Assembly: GCA_007120675.1 (NCBI GenBank)
Contig: SKNE01000190.1
Coordinates: 1 to 13,965 of the forward strand
Length of the DNA stretch: 13,965 nt
Reading direction: 5' to 3'
Origin: Bacteroidales bacterium
GTDB taxonomy: Bacteria > Bacteroidota > Bacteroidia > Bacteroidales > UBA7960
The notes under the pieces are model-generated. The model ran no database searches. It was not told where the DNA came from and saw only the letters and a program-made list of their open reading frames with translations. This document shows positions 4,937-12,097 of this stretch, one piece after another. Numbering within the stretch: the stretch's first letter is position 1; each line of letters begins with the position of its first letter. The position numbers were made by a program, and so were the translations under genes.

Positions 4937-7734
4937 GGGTTATGGATCTGCACCCTGTGTGTGGATGTCTGTCCACCGGCCCTTATTTGCACAAGGTAGA
5001 TGCCCTTTGGCAACTGATCAAGTGCAATGGTGAACTGATCTGCCTGGGGTGCCTGGTGAACAATCACCCGTCCCAGCAGGTCGATCACCTGTAAATCGTC
5101 CACCGGATGCTTTGCGTGGACATGCAGGTGGGTGCTGGCCGGATTCGGATAAAGCCTGATGACCATCTCCGCGCCCTCATTATCTGCCTCGGTGATACTC
5201 AAGGGCAGTCCGTGCGGGGGAAATGGTTCGGAAGCGTACAGGCGGTACTCGCCTGGCTGGAGCAGGATAGGCTCATTGATGTCGTTCACTTCCAGCTCTT
5301 CCCCGCTGAAGTATTCATGCCAGGTGCCCGTGTGCTGAAAATTGGGATACATTTCGCCCTCCTCCACATCGAAGTTACCCAGGACGGTCACATTCTTTGT
5401 ACTGTGATTCAGGTGAATGCGCTTCATGGCTCCACCCAGGCTCAGTTCAAAGTCGGTGGTGCGGAACACCTCGTGTTCCTGCTTCAGGTTGGCCAGGAGG
5501 GAATATATCGTGTAAACCCTGTGTCTCCGCCAGTCATCAAAATAATCCCAGCGTATGGGTTTTGGATCGGTGCGGCATCCCGGGTCGATGGTGCCGTCCT
5601 GGCAGTGGTTGATGCTGAAGTCATAACCCAGCTCCCCAAACTGCCAGATCATTTTTGGGCCGGGGATGGGGAAGTAGAAGGCGGCCACCAGCTCGGCACG
5701 GCGCAGACCGGTGGTCAGGTCCTTCACGTCGTGATCCGGGTTGCTGGAGTTGCCCCAGGTGTTGTTTTTGAACATGATCCGTTCTTCGTCGTGGCTTTCC
5801 ATGTAACCCACCAGGTGGGGATCGTCCCAGCCGCGCTCCTGGTAGGAGACCCATTCGAAGTTGCTGTTTTCGATCCATCCCATGGCGGCCTCCTGGTAGC
5901 TGTGGGTGATATTGCCCCAGAGCATCATCCCGTAGTCTGACAACTCCTCTTCTTCGTTGTTGGCGGTGAAGTGCTCAAGGATCACATAGGCATTGGGATT
6001 CACCTCCCACACCTCGTCGGCGATGCGTTTCAGGTTGGCGATGCGGGCGGCATCGTAATTCCAGCCCTGTCCACCCGTCTGCTCATTGGTGAAGCCTTTG
6101 GTGAAATCGAAACGGTAACCGTCGAACTTGAACTCTGTGAGCCAGTATTGGACAACCCGTTTAAAGAACTCCTGTGTGTAGGGGCTGTCCTGGTCGAAGG
6201 TGTTGCCCCAGCACCAGGGTTCGTGGGGACATGTTTCCAGGTACCAGGGGTTGTCAGGTGAGGGCTGGCCCCAACTGCCGGCATCGGCATCGAAGTACAT
6301 CTGCACCAGGGGGGAGGTGTTGAAGCTGTGATTCAGCACGATGTCCAGCACCACCGCCATGCCGCGCTTATGCGCTTCATCGATGAAACGCTTGTAGTCT
6401 TCCCGGGTGCCATAGGCCTTGTCGGTGGCAAAATAGAAGGAGGGGTTATATCCCCAGCTGATGTTGCCTTCAAACTGGTTGACGGGCATCAGCTCAATGA
6501 CGTTCACCCCCAGGTTCTGCAGGTAGTCCAGCGAGTCCATCACCGTTTTGATGGCACTGGTTTCCACAAAGTCGCGGATCAGCAATTCGTAGATCACCAT
6601 GTCTTCAACGGCGGGCGGGGTGAAATCGGTGACCTCCCATTGGAAGGCCGGCCTGCCGGGGTGCAAGACGCTCACCAGTCCCTCGGTCTGACCGTGGGGA
6701 TAGGGCTTCAGGTCCGGATAATTAAAATCGTCTATCCAGTGATCGTTCCAGGGGTCCAGGACCTTATGGGTGTAAGGGTCAGCCAGGCGCAGCGTCCCGT
6801 CGATGTAATACTGAAAGCCGTATTCGGTATCTTCCTCCAGTCCTTCCAGGGTGAGCCAGAAATGGGTGCCGTCGGGGCTGCGGTGCATGTAGTGGTCATC
6901 GGTAAGCGACCAGTCATTCATGTCGCCGAGCACAAAGACAAAGTCCTTCAAGGCAGGGGGGTCGTGCAACACCAGGGTCACCGTGTTTTCGTCGATGTAG
7001 TTGATCCCGTTGACCAGTCCATCGGGCAAGGGGGCCTCGCTCACCTCCTGTCTGACAAAGACGGTGGTCTCGTCGTGTACGGTCTCTTCGCCGGCACCGT
7101 AGGCCACAGCCTCAATAAGCTGGTTGCCGAAGGCGTCGGCGGCCCAGTGGTAGGAGAGCTGGCTGTCTGTGGTGGAGGTGATGTAGTTTTGATTGATCAT
7201 CAGGGCGATGGAGTCCGCCTCATTGGCTGAGACCAGGATGGGCACCTCTTCGTTCAGGGCGAATACGGGATGCAGTCCGGAGGGCGACTGTATGGCGACA
7301 CTCAGCCCTTCCTCCACCACCTCCACGAAGAGGTCTTCGGTCTGGGGACTGCCAGAGGCTGCCCGGAACACAAAGTGGAGTCCGGTGATCCCCAGGTGCG
7401 ATGGCACACCGTAAAACTCCCGGATGCTGGGGGTGATCTCCAGTTCGTAAAGGTCGTCCCCGATGCGCGTCAGCTGGGGCTGAACGTCGTTATCGCCCCA
7501 GCCCCCAATGACGTACTGCCAGGTTTGTCCGGTATGCAGGCTCACCCCCGTATGGGTGTATACGTCGCCGGTGTAGCCTTCCATGTTGCCCGATCCCTGG
7601 GTGGCATCAAAGTAGATGGTCACCGGGGCTTCGGAGGTGGGCAGCGCCGGATCGGTGGTGACCTGCGCATGGAGTCCGCCTGCCAGTAAAAAGCTTAAGC
7701 CGATGAGTATGGAAAAGAGATCCTTTTTGTACAT
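4933..7734 (-). CDS. Secreted GH13 alpha-amylase-type glycosidase with T9SS type A sorting domain
   Basis: The predicted 933-residue exported enzyme would hydrolyse alpha-glucans (starch or glycogen type) at or outside the cell surface. A Sec signal peptide (1-23, ending GGLHAQ) is followed by a beta-rich N-terminal domain (about 28-140), a second Ig-like segment (about 145-230) and a CBM48-like E-set domain with FVFVLGDMNDW and YGFQYYIDG (about 240-345). The catalytic barrel starts near 375. GH13 conserved regions are visible: DIVLNH (464-469), DGYRFDF with the expected nucleophile Asp543, ILEHF with the expected acid/base Glu587, and MESHDE with His648 and Asp649. The C-terminus (about 858-933: LYPNPAST, DLLGRV, GIYLVQI) is a T9SS type A sorting domain, so SprA would export it. 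Exact substrate is not readable. No SusC/SusD pair accompanies it here. Confidence 0.94.
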   Translation of the reverse strand: MYKKDLFSILIGLSFLLAGGLHAQVTTDPALPTSEAPVTIYFDATQGSGNMEGYTGDVYTHTGVSLHTGQTWQYVIGGWGDNDVQPQLTRIGDDLYELEITPSIREFYGVPSHLGITGLHFVFRAASGSPQTEDLFVEVVEEGLSVAIQSPSGLHPVFALNEEVPILVSANEADSIALMINQNYITSTTDSQLSYHWAADAFGNQLIEAVAYGAGEETVHDETTVFVRQEVSEAPLPDGLVNGINYIDENTVTLVLHDPPALKDFVFVLGDMNDWSLTDDHYMHRSPDGTHFWLTLEGLEEDTEYGFQYYIDGTLRLADPYTHKVLDPWNDHWIDDFNYPDLKPYPHGQTEGLVSVLHPGRPAFQWEVTDFTPPAVEDMVIYELLIRDFVETSAIKTVMDSLDYLQNLGVNVIELMPVNQFEGNISWGYNPSFYFATDKAYGTREDYKRFIDEAHKRGMAVVLDIVLNHSFNTSPLVQMYFDADAGSWGQPSPDNPWYLETCPHEPWCWGNTFDQDSPYTQEFFKRVVQYWLTEFKFDGYRFDFTKGFTNEQTGGQGWNYDAARIANLKRIADEVWEVNPNAYVILEHFTANNEEEELSDYGMMLWGNITHSYQEAAMGWIENSNFEWVSYQERGWDDPHLVGYMESHDEERIMFKNNTWGNSSNPDHDVKDLTTGLRRAELVAAFYFPIPGPKMIWQFGELGYDFSINHCQDGTIDPGCRTDPKPIRWDYFDDWRRHRVYTIYSLLANLKQEHEVFRTTDFELSLGGAMKRIHLNHSTKNVTVLGNFDVEEGEMYPNFQHTGTWHEYFSGEELEVNDINEPILLQPGEYRLYASEPFPPHGLPLSITEADNEGAEMVIRLYPNPASTHLHVHAKHPVDDLQVIDLLGRVIVHQAPQADQFTIALDQLPKGIYLVQIRAGGQTSTHRVQIHNP

Positions 7735-7768
7735 TGTCTTGGGTTTTTATTCTGCATCATTGCAACGG

Positions 7769-7776
7769 CAAAGGTA
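7769..7776 (-). promoter_or_regulatory. Candidate -7 promoter box for the GH13 gene
   Basis: On the minus strand TACCTTTG matches the Bacteroidota -7 consensus TAnnTTTG exactly and lies about 35 bases before the ATG at 7734. I do not see a good TTTG -33 box at the expected distance, so support is partial. Confidence 0.35.
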
Positions 7777-7916
7777 CAAAAAGGGGGCGAAACGGATTGA
7801 CAGTAATGCCGGTATGGACCGGGGAGGTAGAGGACCGGAATCCCCTGCATCCCCATGCGAGAAAAAAAAGAAGTTGCAGGAAAACCACCGATCACACTGT
7901 GTTCAGGGACCGGTCA

Positions 7917-7979
7917 GCAGCCAGGATCACCCGGGAACAGCTGGCTGGGGCTTATCAAGCAGAGAAATTGCCTGGCTGC
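7917..7979. repeat. Inverted repeat just downstream of the 178-aa lipoprotein gene
   Basis: GCAGCCAGG (7917-7925) and CCTGGCTGC (7971-7979) form a perfect 9-bp inverted repeat with a 45-base interval, and a second CTGGCTG at 7941-7947 could pair with the same left arm using a shorter loop. It begins one base after the lipoprotein stop codon, so it may protect or end that transcript. No T run directly follows, so it is not a standard intrinsic terminator. The remainder of the 245-base gap to the GH13 gene holds only that gene's candidate promoter. Confidence 0.5.
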
Positions 7980-8516
7980 CTAGTTCAGCGGGTTGGCCAC
8001 CATTTTGGCAGTGAATTCAAACACCGCCGTAAAAGCCAGGGGTCCTTCATTGATCTCCATGTCGCCATGCAGCTGGAAACGGTGTGGCGGATCGGCTGCC
8101 AGGTCTCCCAACAGCTGCACCCCGGCATCACGAATGGTCAGTTCGTGGGGCGTGTTTAAGAGGGCCTGGAGCTGCAGGTCGCTGAGCTCGGCAATGAGCT
8201 GCAGATTGCTGCCATCCGTTTCGGATACCCTTAGTGAACCCGATTCGATCTGTTGTGAGTCAGGGCCGGAAAAAGCGGTAAGCCAAAACTTGACCTGTTC
8301 TATCTTCACCTCCTTGATCTTGCTGCCGTATTCGTCGATAATGCTTACGTTGGCAGCCAGATCGATCACCCGTGAATCGCTGAAAGAGTGCTCGTCGGTA
8401 TTGACTGAAAAGGTGTACTGGAAGGTGAAACGTTCTTCCACGTCCAATAAGTCTTTACAGCCGGTCATTAGAAACAGGCTGATGGTCAGAAGACCCGGCA
8501 AGATGCGCATTTTCAT
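7980..8516 (-). CDS. Hypothetical beta-rich lipoprotein, 178 aa
   Basis: I do not recognise the family. The start at 8516 begins a lipoprotein signal peptide (MKMRILPGLLTISLFLMTGC, Cys at 20, good lipobox MTGC); an in-frame ATG two codons later is equally possible. The mature part starts KDLLDVEE, so acidic and lysine residues directly follow the Cys, as in surface-export signals of some Bacteroidota lipoproteins; this is only suggestive. The remaining 150 residues alternate polar and hydrophobic residues with no cysteines, consistent with a beta-sandwich (for example IKEVKIEQVKFWLTAF at 67-82 and LAFTAVFEFTAKMV near the end). It probably sits on the inner or outer face of the outer membrane. 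It is divergent from the 56-aa gene at 8764 and is separated from the GH13 gene by 245 bases, so it appears to be its own transcript. Function unknown. Confidence 0.82.
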   Translation of the reverse strand: MKMRILPGLLTISLFLMTGCKDLLDVEERFTFQYTFSVNTDEHSFSDSRVIDLAANVSIIDEYGSKIKEVKIEQVKFWLTAFSGPDSQQIESGSLRVSETDGSNLQLIAELSDLQLQALLNTPHELTIRDAGVQLLGDLAADPPHRFQLHGDMEINEGPLAFTAVFEFTAKMVANPLN

Positions 8517-8639
8517 ATACTTTTCTGTTGTTTGGTTTATAAGTGCCACACTCACCGGTGACGGTGATTTACTCATGACAGCCACTTCCAGGCTACATCA
8601 TCCGGTGCTGCCTGGCCTGTTCGGGTCATGACACAATTT

Positions 8640-8667
8640 GTAGCGAATGGTTCCTGGGAGTCGCTAC
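8640..8667. repeat. 7-bp perfect inverted repeat in the divergent intergenic region
   Basis: GTAGCGA (8640-8646) and TCGCTAC (8661-8667) are separated by 14 bases in the 247-base region between the lipoprotein start (8516) and the 56-aa gene (8764). It could be an RNA hairpin in a leader or a dyad for a regulator. An 8-bp palindrome CACCGGTG also occurs nearer the lipoprotein start. No exact TAnnTTTG promoter box was seen in this region on either strand. Confidence 0.4.
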
Positions 8668-8763
8668 GTAAAGGTATGAAAAAATGGATCCCTAAGAGCA
8701 GGTTCCCGCTTTTTTTGTATCTTGTGAAAAAGACAATACAGGTTTTTTCTATCAACAAAAAGA

Positions 8764-8934
8764 ATGAATACCATGATCAGGACAAAAGTGTTATTGGGTC
8801 TTTTGGCGGGATTTACGGTGGGCACCATCCTGGGGGCCCTTTTTTCGATCAAAGAGCGGGAGTCGCCGGCAGACAAGAAGGGCAAGGGCGAAAAGCCTGA
8901 TGAAGCTGGGGATGATGTGGTGATTAAATATTAA
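8764..8934 (+). CDS. Small YtxH-like membrane protein, 56 aa
   Basis: The start at 8764 encodes one hydrophobic, glycine-patterned segment (KVLLGLLAGFTVGTILGALF, residues 8-27) followed by a short charged tail (SIKERESPADKKGKGEK and DEAGDDVVIKY). This pattern of a GxxAG-type helix plus a Lys/Glu/Asp-rich tail is typical of YtxH-domain proteins, which are common small envelope or stress proteins in Bacteroidota. Their molecular function is not known. An alternative ATG at 8773 would remove three residues. It ends 184 bases before the metal-binding lipoprotein gene on the same strand. A different frame over the same bases gives a 90-residue peptide without a plausible fold; I prefer this one for its membrane helix and tail. 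Confidence is moderate because the gene is short and no clear ribosome binding site is present. Confidence 0.68.
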   Translation: MNTMIRTKVLLGLLAGFTVGTILGALFSIKERESPADKKGKGEKPDEAGDDVVIKY

Positions 8935-9118
8935 TTTTGCAGCCGGTTTATACGGGATGGGTGAATGCAGACGGCGGAGGGATGAGCGCCATGTCCGTTT
9001 TTGCCTGGGCTATCGCTTGCCGCCATCTCCCATGATCTGATGCCGGCCTGCCCCTGTGCATCTTCAATGGTCCGACCATCACCGGGAGTTCCTAATGTAT
9101 GACTAAACTTTTTCATCG

Positions 9119-10006
9119 ATGAACATTCGCAAGATTATGCTGGCCCTTGTGGTGGCCACGGTTTTTATGGGCTCGTTTTCCTGCCGGATGCAGGAGAGGG
9201 GGGAGGCCACTGAGGGGGTTGTTTCCGTGAGCATCCAGCCGCTGCAATACATGGTTGACCGGCTTACAGGAGGCGCTCTGGAGGTGAACGTGATGGTTCC
9301 CGCAGGAGCCAGCCACGCCACCTATTCACCCACTACCAGTCAGTTTCAGAAACTGTCTGCTTCAGGCATCTATTTCCGCATAGGCCACCTGGGCTATGAG
9401 AAGGCCTTCATCGGCCGCTTGTCGGAAATGAATCCCGGGATGCAGGTGATCAACCTGTCGGAAGGGATCTCTCTTATCCGTGGCGAGGAGATCGACCACG
9501 GTGATCACGTTCATGAGGGGGGCATCGATCCGCACATCTGGATGTCGCCGGCCGTGATGATCCAGCTGCTCCCGAGGATGAAAGAAGCCATCGTGGCGGT
9601 TTACCCGGCCCTTTTGCCTGAGGTGGAAGCAAACTACCGCTTGTTGCTGCCTGAGGTGGAAGCCCTGGACCAGGAGCTGGCAGTGCTTTCCGGGGAACTG
9701 TCGCACAAACGGTTCCTGATCTTTCATCCGGCCCTGACCTACCTGGCCCGCGACTATGGCTTCGAGCAGATCCCCATCGAGCGGCACGGCAAGGAGCCTT
9801 CACCCGCCTTGCTGGCCCATATCATCGATGAGGCAAGAACCCACGAGGTGCCCGTCATCTTTGTGCAGCAGGAGTTTGACGTGCGCAGTGCCCAGCTGGT
9901 CAGCCAGGAGAGCGGTGCCCGCATCGTGCAGATCAACCCCCTGGCCTACGATTGGTTCCAAAGCATGAGAGAGGTGGTGGAGGCCTTCAAAACCCATATG
10001 CAGTGA
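9119..10006 (+). CDS. znuA: Metal ABC transporter substrate-binding lipoprotein (ZnuA/MntA family, probably zinc)
   Basis: This is the cluster A-I solute-binding protein that captures a divalent metal and hands it to the permease. The 295 residues start with a signal peptide ending in a weak lipobox (GSFSC, Cys at 22). Expected metal ligands by family position are His66 in PAGASHATYSP, His139 in DPHIWMSP, His203 in LIFHPAL and Asp278 in NPLAYDW. His at the third position is the zinc-type choice; manganese members usually have Glu there. A short His/Asp-rich loop, EEIDHGDHVHEGG (123-135), lies where ZnuA proteins carry a longer His loop. GASHATY replaces the more usual GASPHTY, a small shift around the first ligand. 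The next gene starts inside this gene's stop codon region, so the three transporter genes form an operon. The symbol is given by family; metal specificity is inferred. Confidence 0.9.
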   Translation: MNIRKIMLALVVATVFMGSFSCRMQERGEATEGVVSVSIQPLQYMVDRLTGGALEVNVMVPAGASHATYSPTTSQFQKLSASGIYFRIGHLGYEKAFIGRLSEMNPGMQVINLSEGISLIRGEEIDHGDHVHEGGIDPHIWMSPAVMIQLLPRMKEAIVAVYPALLPEVEANYRLLLPEVEALDQELAVLSGELSHKRFLIFHPALTYLARDYGFEQIPIERHGKEPSPALLAHIIDEARTHEVPVIFVQQEFDVRSAQLVSQESGARIVQINPLAYDWFQSMREVVEAFKTHMQ

Positions 10007-10749
10007 GTAAAGCCCTCGTCGTACTGAAGTCGGTGAGCACCGGTTACTTCTCTGAAAGCGTGCTGGAAGAGGTGGATCTGGTGATCCACACCGGAGATTT
10101 TGTGGGGGTGATCGGACCCAACGGGGGTGGAAAAACCACCCTGGTCAAGGTGATCCTGGGACTGCAACCCCTTTTCGGGGGGAGCATCAGCTTCCCGTCC
10201 GGCCGTTTGCGTACCGGGTACCTGCCACAGGCTACGCAGATAGACAAGGCCTTCCCCATCACCGTGAAGGAGCTGGTGGCTTCGGGTCTGCGCATCAGGC
10301 GCCGGTGGTTGCCTCATTTGAACGTGAAGCAGCGAAGGCGCGTGAGGGAGATGCTGGAAGAGGCGGGACTGGCCCACCTGGCTGCCCGGCCCATCGGTGA
10401 ATTGAGCGGCGGACAGCTCCAGAAGGCGCTGCTATGCCGCGCGCTGATCGACCGGCCGGAGCTGCTCATCCTGGATGAGCCCAATACCCATGTGGACAAG
10501 CAGTTTGAGCAAGAGCTCTACCGCTGGCTGAAGGAGCTCAACAAAGAGATGGCCATCCTGCTGGTTTCGCACGACATCGGCACCATCTCCCCCCTGGTGA
10601 AAACCATCGCCTGTGTCAACAAGACCCTGCATTACCACCCGTCCAACGAATTGTCGGAAGAGCTGCTGAAGGTCTACAATTGTCCCGTCGACATCATCGC
10701 CCACGGACCCGTGCCTCACCGGGTGCTCAAACATCACGACCATGAGTGA
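10003..10749 (+). CDS. znuC: Metal ABC transporter ATP-binding protein (ZnuC/MntB-type)
   Basis: This ATPase powers the metal importer on the cytoplasmic face. I chose the GTG at 10003, which overlaps the preceding TGA stop (GTGA) and gives MSKALVVLKSVSTGY, the usual ABC start; an upstream in-frame ATG at 9952 would only add 17 residues from inside the previous gene. The 248 residues contain Walker A GPNGGGKTT (38-46), Q-loop Gln76 in GYLPQ, signature LSGGQ (134-138), Walker B LLILDEP (154-160) and the switch His190 in LVSHD. The D-loop reads NTHVD. The tail contains five histidines (HGPVPHRVLKHHDHE), as often seen in ZnuC-like ATPases. It overlaps the permease by 8 bases, which points to translational coupling. 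Confidence 0.95.
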   Translation: MSKALVVLKSVSTGYFSESVLEEVDLVIHTGDFVGVIGPNGGGKTTLVKVILGLQPLFGGSISFPSGRLRTGYLPQATQIDKAFPITVKELVASGLRIRRRWLPHLNVKQRRRVREMLEEAGLAHLAARPIGELSGGQLQKALLCRALIDRPELLILDEPNTHVDKQFEQELYRWLKELNKEMAILLVSHDIGTISPLVKTIACVNKTLHYHPSNELSEELLKVYNCPVDIIAHGPVPHRVLKHHDHE

Positions 10750-11575
10750 GATCCTGGCCATTTTTGAGTACCAGTTTTTTCGCCATGCCATTTACGCCGC
10801 CGTGCTGACGGCCATATTGTCGGCCATGGTGGGCACCTATATCGTTACGCGCCGCATTGTCTTCATAGGGGGTGGCATCACCCACGCCTCCTTCGGTGGC
10901 ATCGGCATGGCCTATTACCTGGGAATGAATCCCTTCCTTGGAGCGGCCGTCTTCGGTGTCCTGACCGCCCTGGGCATAGAATACATCACCCAGAAGGGGA
11001 AAGTGCGCGAAGACAGCGCCATCGCCATATTATGGTCCCTCGGGATGGCCCTGGGGATCATCTTTGTCTTCATGACACCGGGCTATACCCCCAACCTGAT
11101 GACCTTTCTGTTTGGCAACATCCTCAGCGTGACCAGGACGGACCTGCTGCTCATGCTCATCTTTTGCCTCTTGCTAACGGCCTTTTTTGTGCTCTTTTTC
11201 CGGCCCATCCTGTATACGGCCTTTGACCCGGAATTTTCCAGGACCAAGGGGATCGCCGTATCCTTCTACCGCTACCTGATGTCGGCCATCATGGCACTGG
11301 CCATCGTGATGAGTATACGAACCATCGGCATTATCCTGGTGCTGAGCATGTTCACGCTGCCACAGATCACAGCCATGCTGTTTACACGCAACTTCATGCA
11401 CATCATCCCGCTGGCGGCCTTATGGGGTGTCATTGGTGCTGTTGCGGGACTGATGGCTGCTTACCTGGTGGACATACCCGCAGGGGCATCCATCATATTC
11501 TTTCTTACGCTGCAATTTCTGCTGGTCAAGGCCTTTGTCACCCTCAGGGAAAAAGCCGCAAGAAAGGAGGCCTGA
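10742..11575 (+). CDS. znuB: Metal ABC transporter permease (ABC-3 family, ZnuB/MntC-type)
   Basis: This is the inner-membrane permease of the metal importer. The 277 residues are strongly hydrophobic with about eight predicted membrane helices. Family marks are GTYIVTRRIVFIGGGITHASFGGIGMAYYL split across residues 31-59, the IAILWSLGMALGIIF helix, and SIRTIGIILVLSMF followed by PQITAMLF. The His in ITHASFGG corresponds to a conserved pore-lining position in the family. The ATG lies 8 bases inside the ATPase gene. The last codons contain AAGGAGG, an unusually good Shine-Dalgarno string for this genome, immediately followed by ATG; see the separate note on a 33-codon frame there. Metal specificity cannot be read from the permease alone and is inferred from the binding protein. 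Confidence 0.95.
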   Translation: MSEILAIFEYQFFRHAIYAAVLTAILSAMVGTYIVTRRIVFIGGGITHASFGGIGMAYYLGMNPFLGAAVFGVLTALGIEYITQKGKVREDSAIAILWSLGMALGIIFVFMTPGYTPNLMTFLFGNILSVTRTDLLLMLIFCLLLTAFFVLFFRPILYTAFDPEFSRTKGIAVSFYRYLMSAIMALAIVMSIRTIGIILVLSMFTLPQITAMLFTRNFMHIIPLAALWGVIGAVAGLMAAYLVDIPAGASIIFFLTLQFLLVKAFVTLREKAARKEA

Positions 11576-11708
11576 TGTGGCGTGGAAAAGGGTTCGAACT
11601 GTCCTGGAAAGGGGGCCTGATCAGATCCGGTCACAGGAATGAATGCTTGCACAGCAATCCGGGTCTGGACGGTTGAACCATTGCCGGTAAACTTGGTTTA
11701 TCTCTTAA

Positions 11709-11735
11709 CGGCCTTGCCCTGATGGCCGCAGCAAG
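11709..11735. repeat. Short dyads in the gap after the transporter operon
   Basis: CGGCC (11709-11713) and GGCCG (11724-11728) form a small stem; a competing stem is CTTGC (11713-11717) with GCAAG (11731-11735). This could structure the 3' end of the transporter transcript or the leader of the next gene, but there is no T run, so I do not call a terminator. The rest of the 239-base gap (11576-11814) shows no promoter box that I can recognise. Confidence 0.3.
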
Positions 11736-11814
11736 ACCATAAAATGGCCGATTTACGATGCAGTCAACAGGCAGGGCATCAAAATAAGATGAGGTCACAA
11801 AAAGACATCCAATC

Positions 11815-12042
11815 ATGATCAGCAAATTGTTTTCTCTCCTGGCAGCCTTACTTCTCAGCTTACAGGCACTGGCCCAGCGCCCCACGCACGTGCCCTCCGA
11901 AGATGAACCCCTTCGCGTGTTTGAATCGGTGGAGAGCGTGATATTTTACATCGTCCTGCCCATCATCATCATCGTCTTGTACGTGATATGGAAACGCCGT
12001 CAGCGGCGTGAAGAGGCCGAAAAGCAACAGGAAAATGAGTGA
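11815..12042 (+). CDS. Small exported single-pass membrane protein, 75 aa (function unknown)
   Basis: The protein has a cleavable-looking signal peptide (MISKLFSLLAALLLSLQALA, probable cleavage before Gln21), a short acidic periplasmic stretch (RPTHVPSEDEPLRVFE), one membrane helix (VIFYIVLPIIIIVLYVIW, about 42-59) and a basic then acidic cytoplasmic tail (KRRQRREEAEKQQENE). Proteins of this size and layout are, in my recollection, common in Bacteroidota and often carry unreliable automatic names; I cannot assign a role. It ends 52 bases before the chosen start of the oxidoreductase gene, and an earlier possible start of that gene overlaps its last codons, so the two are likely co-transcribed. 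That may indicate a membrane partner for a redox protein, which is inference only. Confidence 0.75.
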   Translation: MISKLFSLLAALLLSLQALAQRPTHVPSEDEPLRVFESVESVIFYIVLPIIIIVLYVIWKRRQRREEAEKQQENE

Positions 12043-12079
12043 TTATGAATGGCCGGTCAGCAAGTCTGTAGCGGTGAAC

Positions 12080-12097
12080 AAAGGAGAATGGACCATG
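12080..12097 (+). promoter_or_regulatory. Ribosome binding site that decides the oxidoreductase start
   Basis: AAAGGAG (12080-12086) lies 8 bases before the ATG at 12095. Clear Shine-Dalgarno sequences are rare in this window, so this one supports 12095 over the in-frame ATGs at 12008 and 12035. Confidence 0.55.

Noticed and set aside
4905..4976. Upstream in-frame ATG (4976) as the start of the OmpA-like protein
   Set aside because: It would place 24 residues before the lipoprotein signal peptide and lies inside the amylase gene; the ATG at 4904 gives a standard lipoprotein start.
6328..7230. A 300-codon plus-strand open frame opposite the GH13 gene (also 5107-5940)
   Set aside because: The opposite strand encodes a complete GH13 enzyme with all catalytic motifs; the plus-strand peptides are low-complexity Val/His/Gly-rich shadows.
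7861..7980. Intrinsic terminator after the lipoprotein gene
   Set aside because: The inverted repeat and the T run (near 7862-7869 on the opposite strand) are about 45 bases apart, so they do not form a standard terminator.
8628..8900. A 90-codon plus-strand frame overlapping the small YtxH-like gene
   Set aside because: It has no membrane helix or recognisable pattern after its first third, and the alternative frame gives a coherent small membrane protein.
9094..9127. Possible metal-regulator operator AATGT...ACATT around the start of the binding-protein gene
   Set aside because: Only five bases per arm with a 24-base interval; such a dyad is expected by chance and does not match a Zur or MntR consensus I know.
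12008..12094. Longer starts (12008, 12035) for the oxidoreductase
   Set aside because: The added residues do not resemble the family and the only good ribosome binding site serves 12095.
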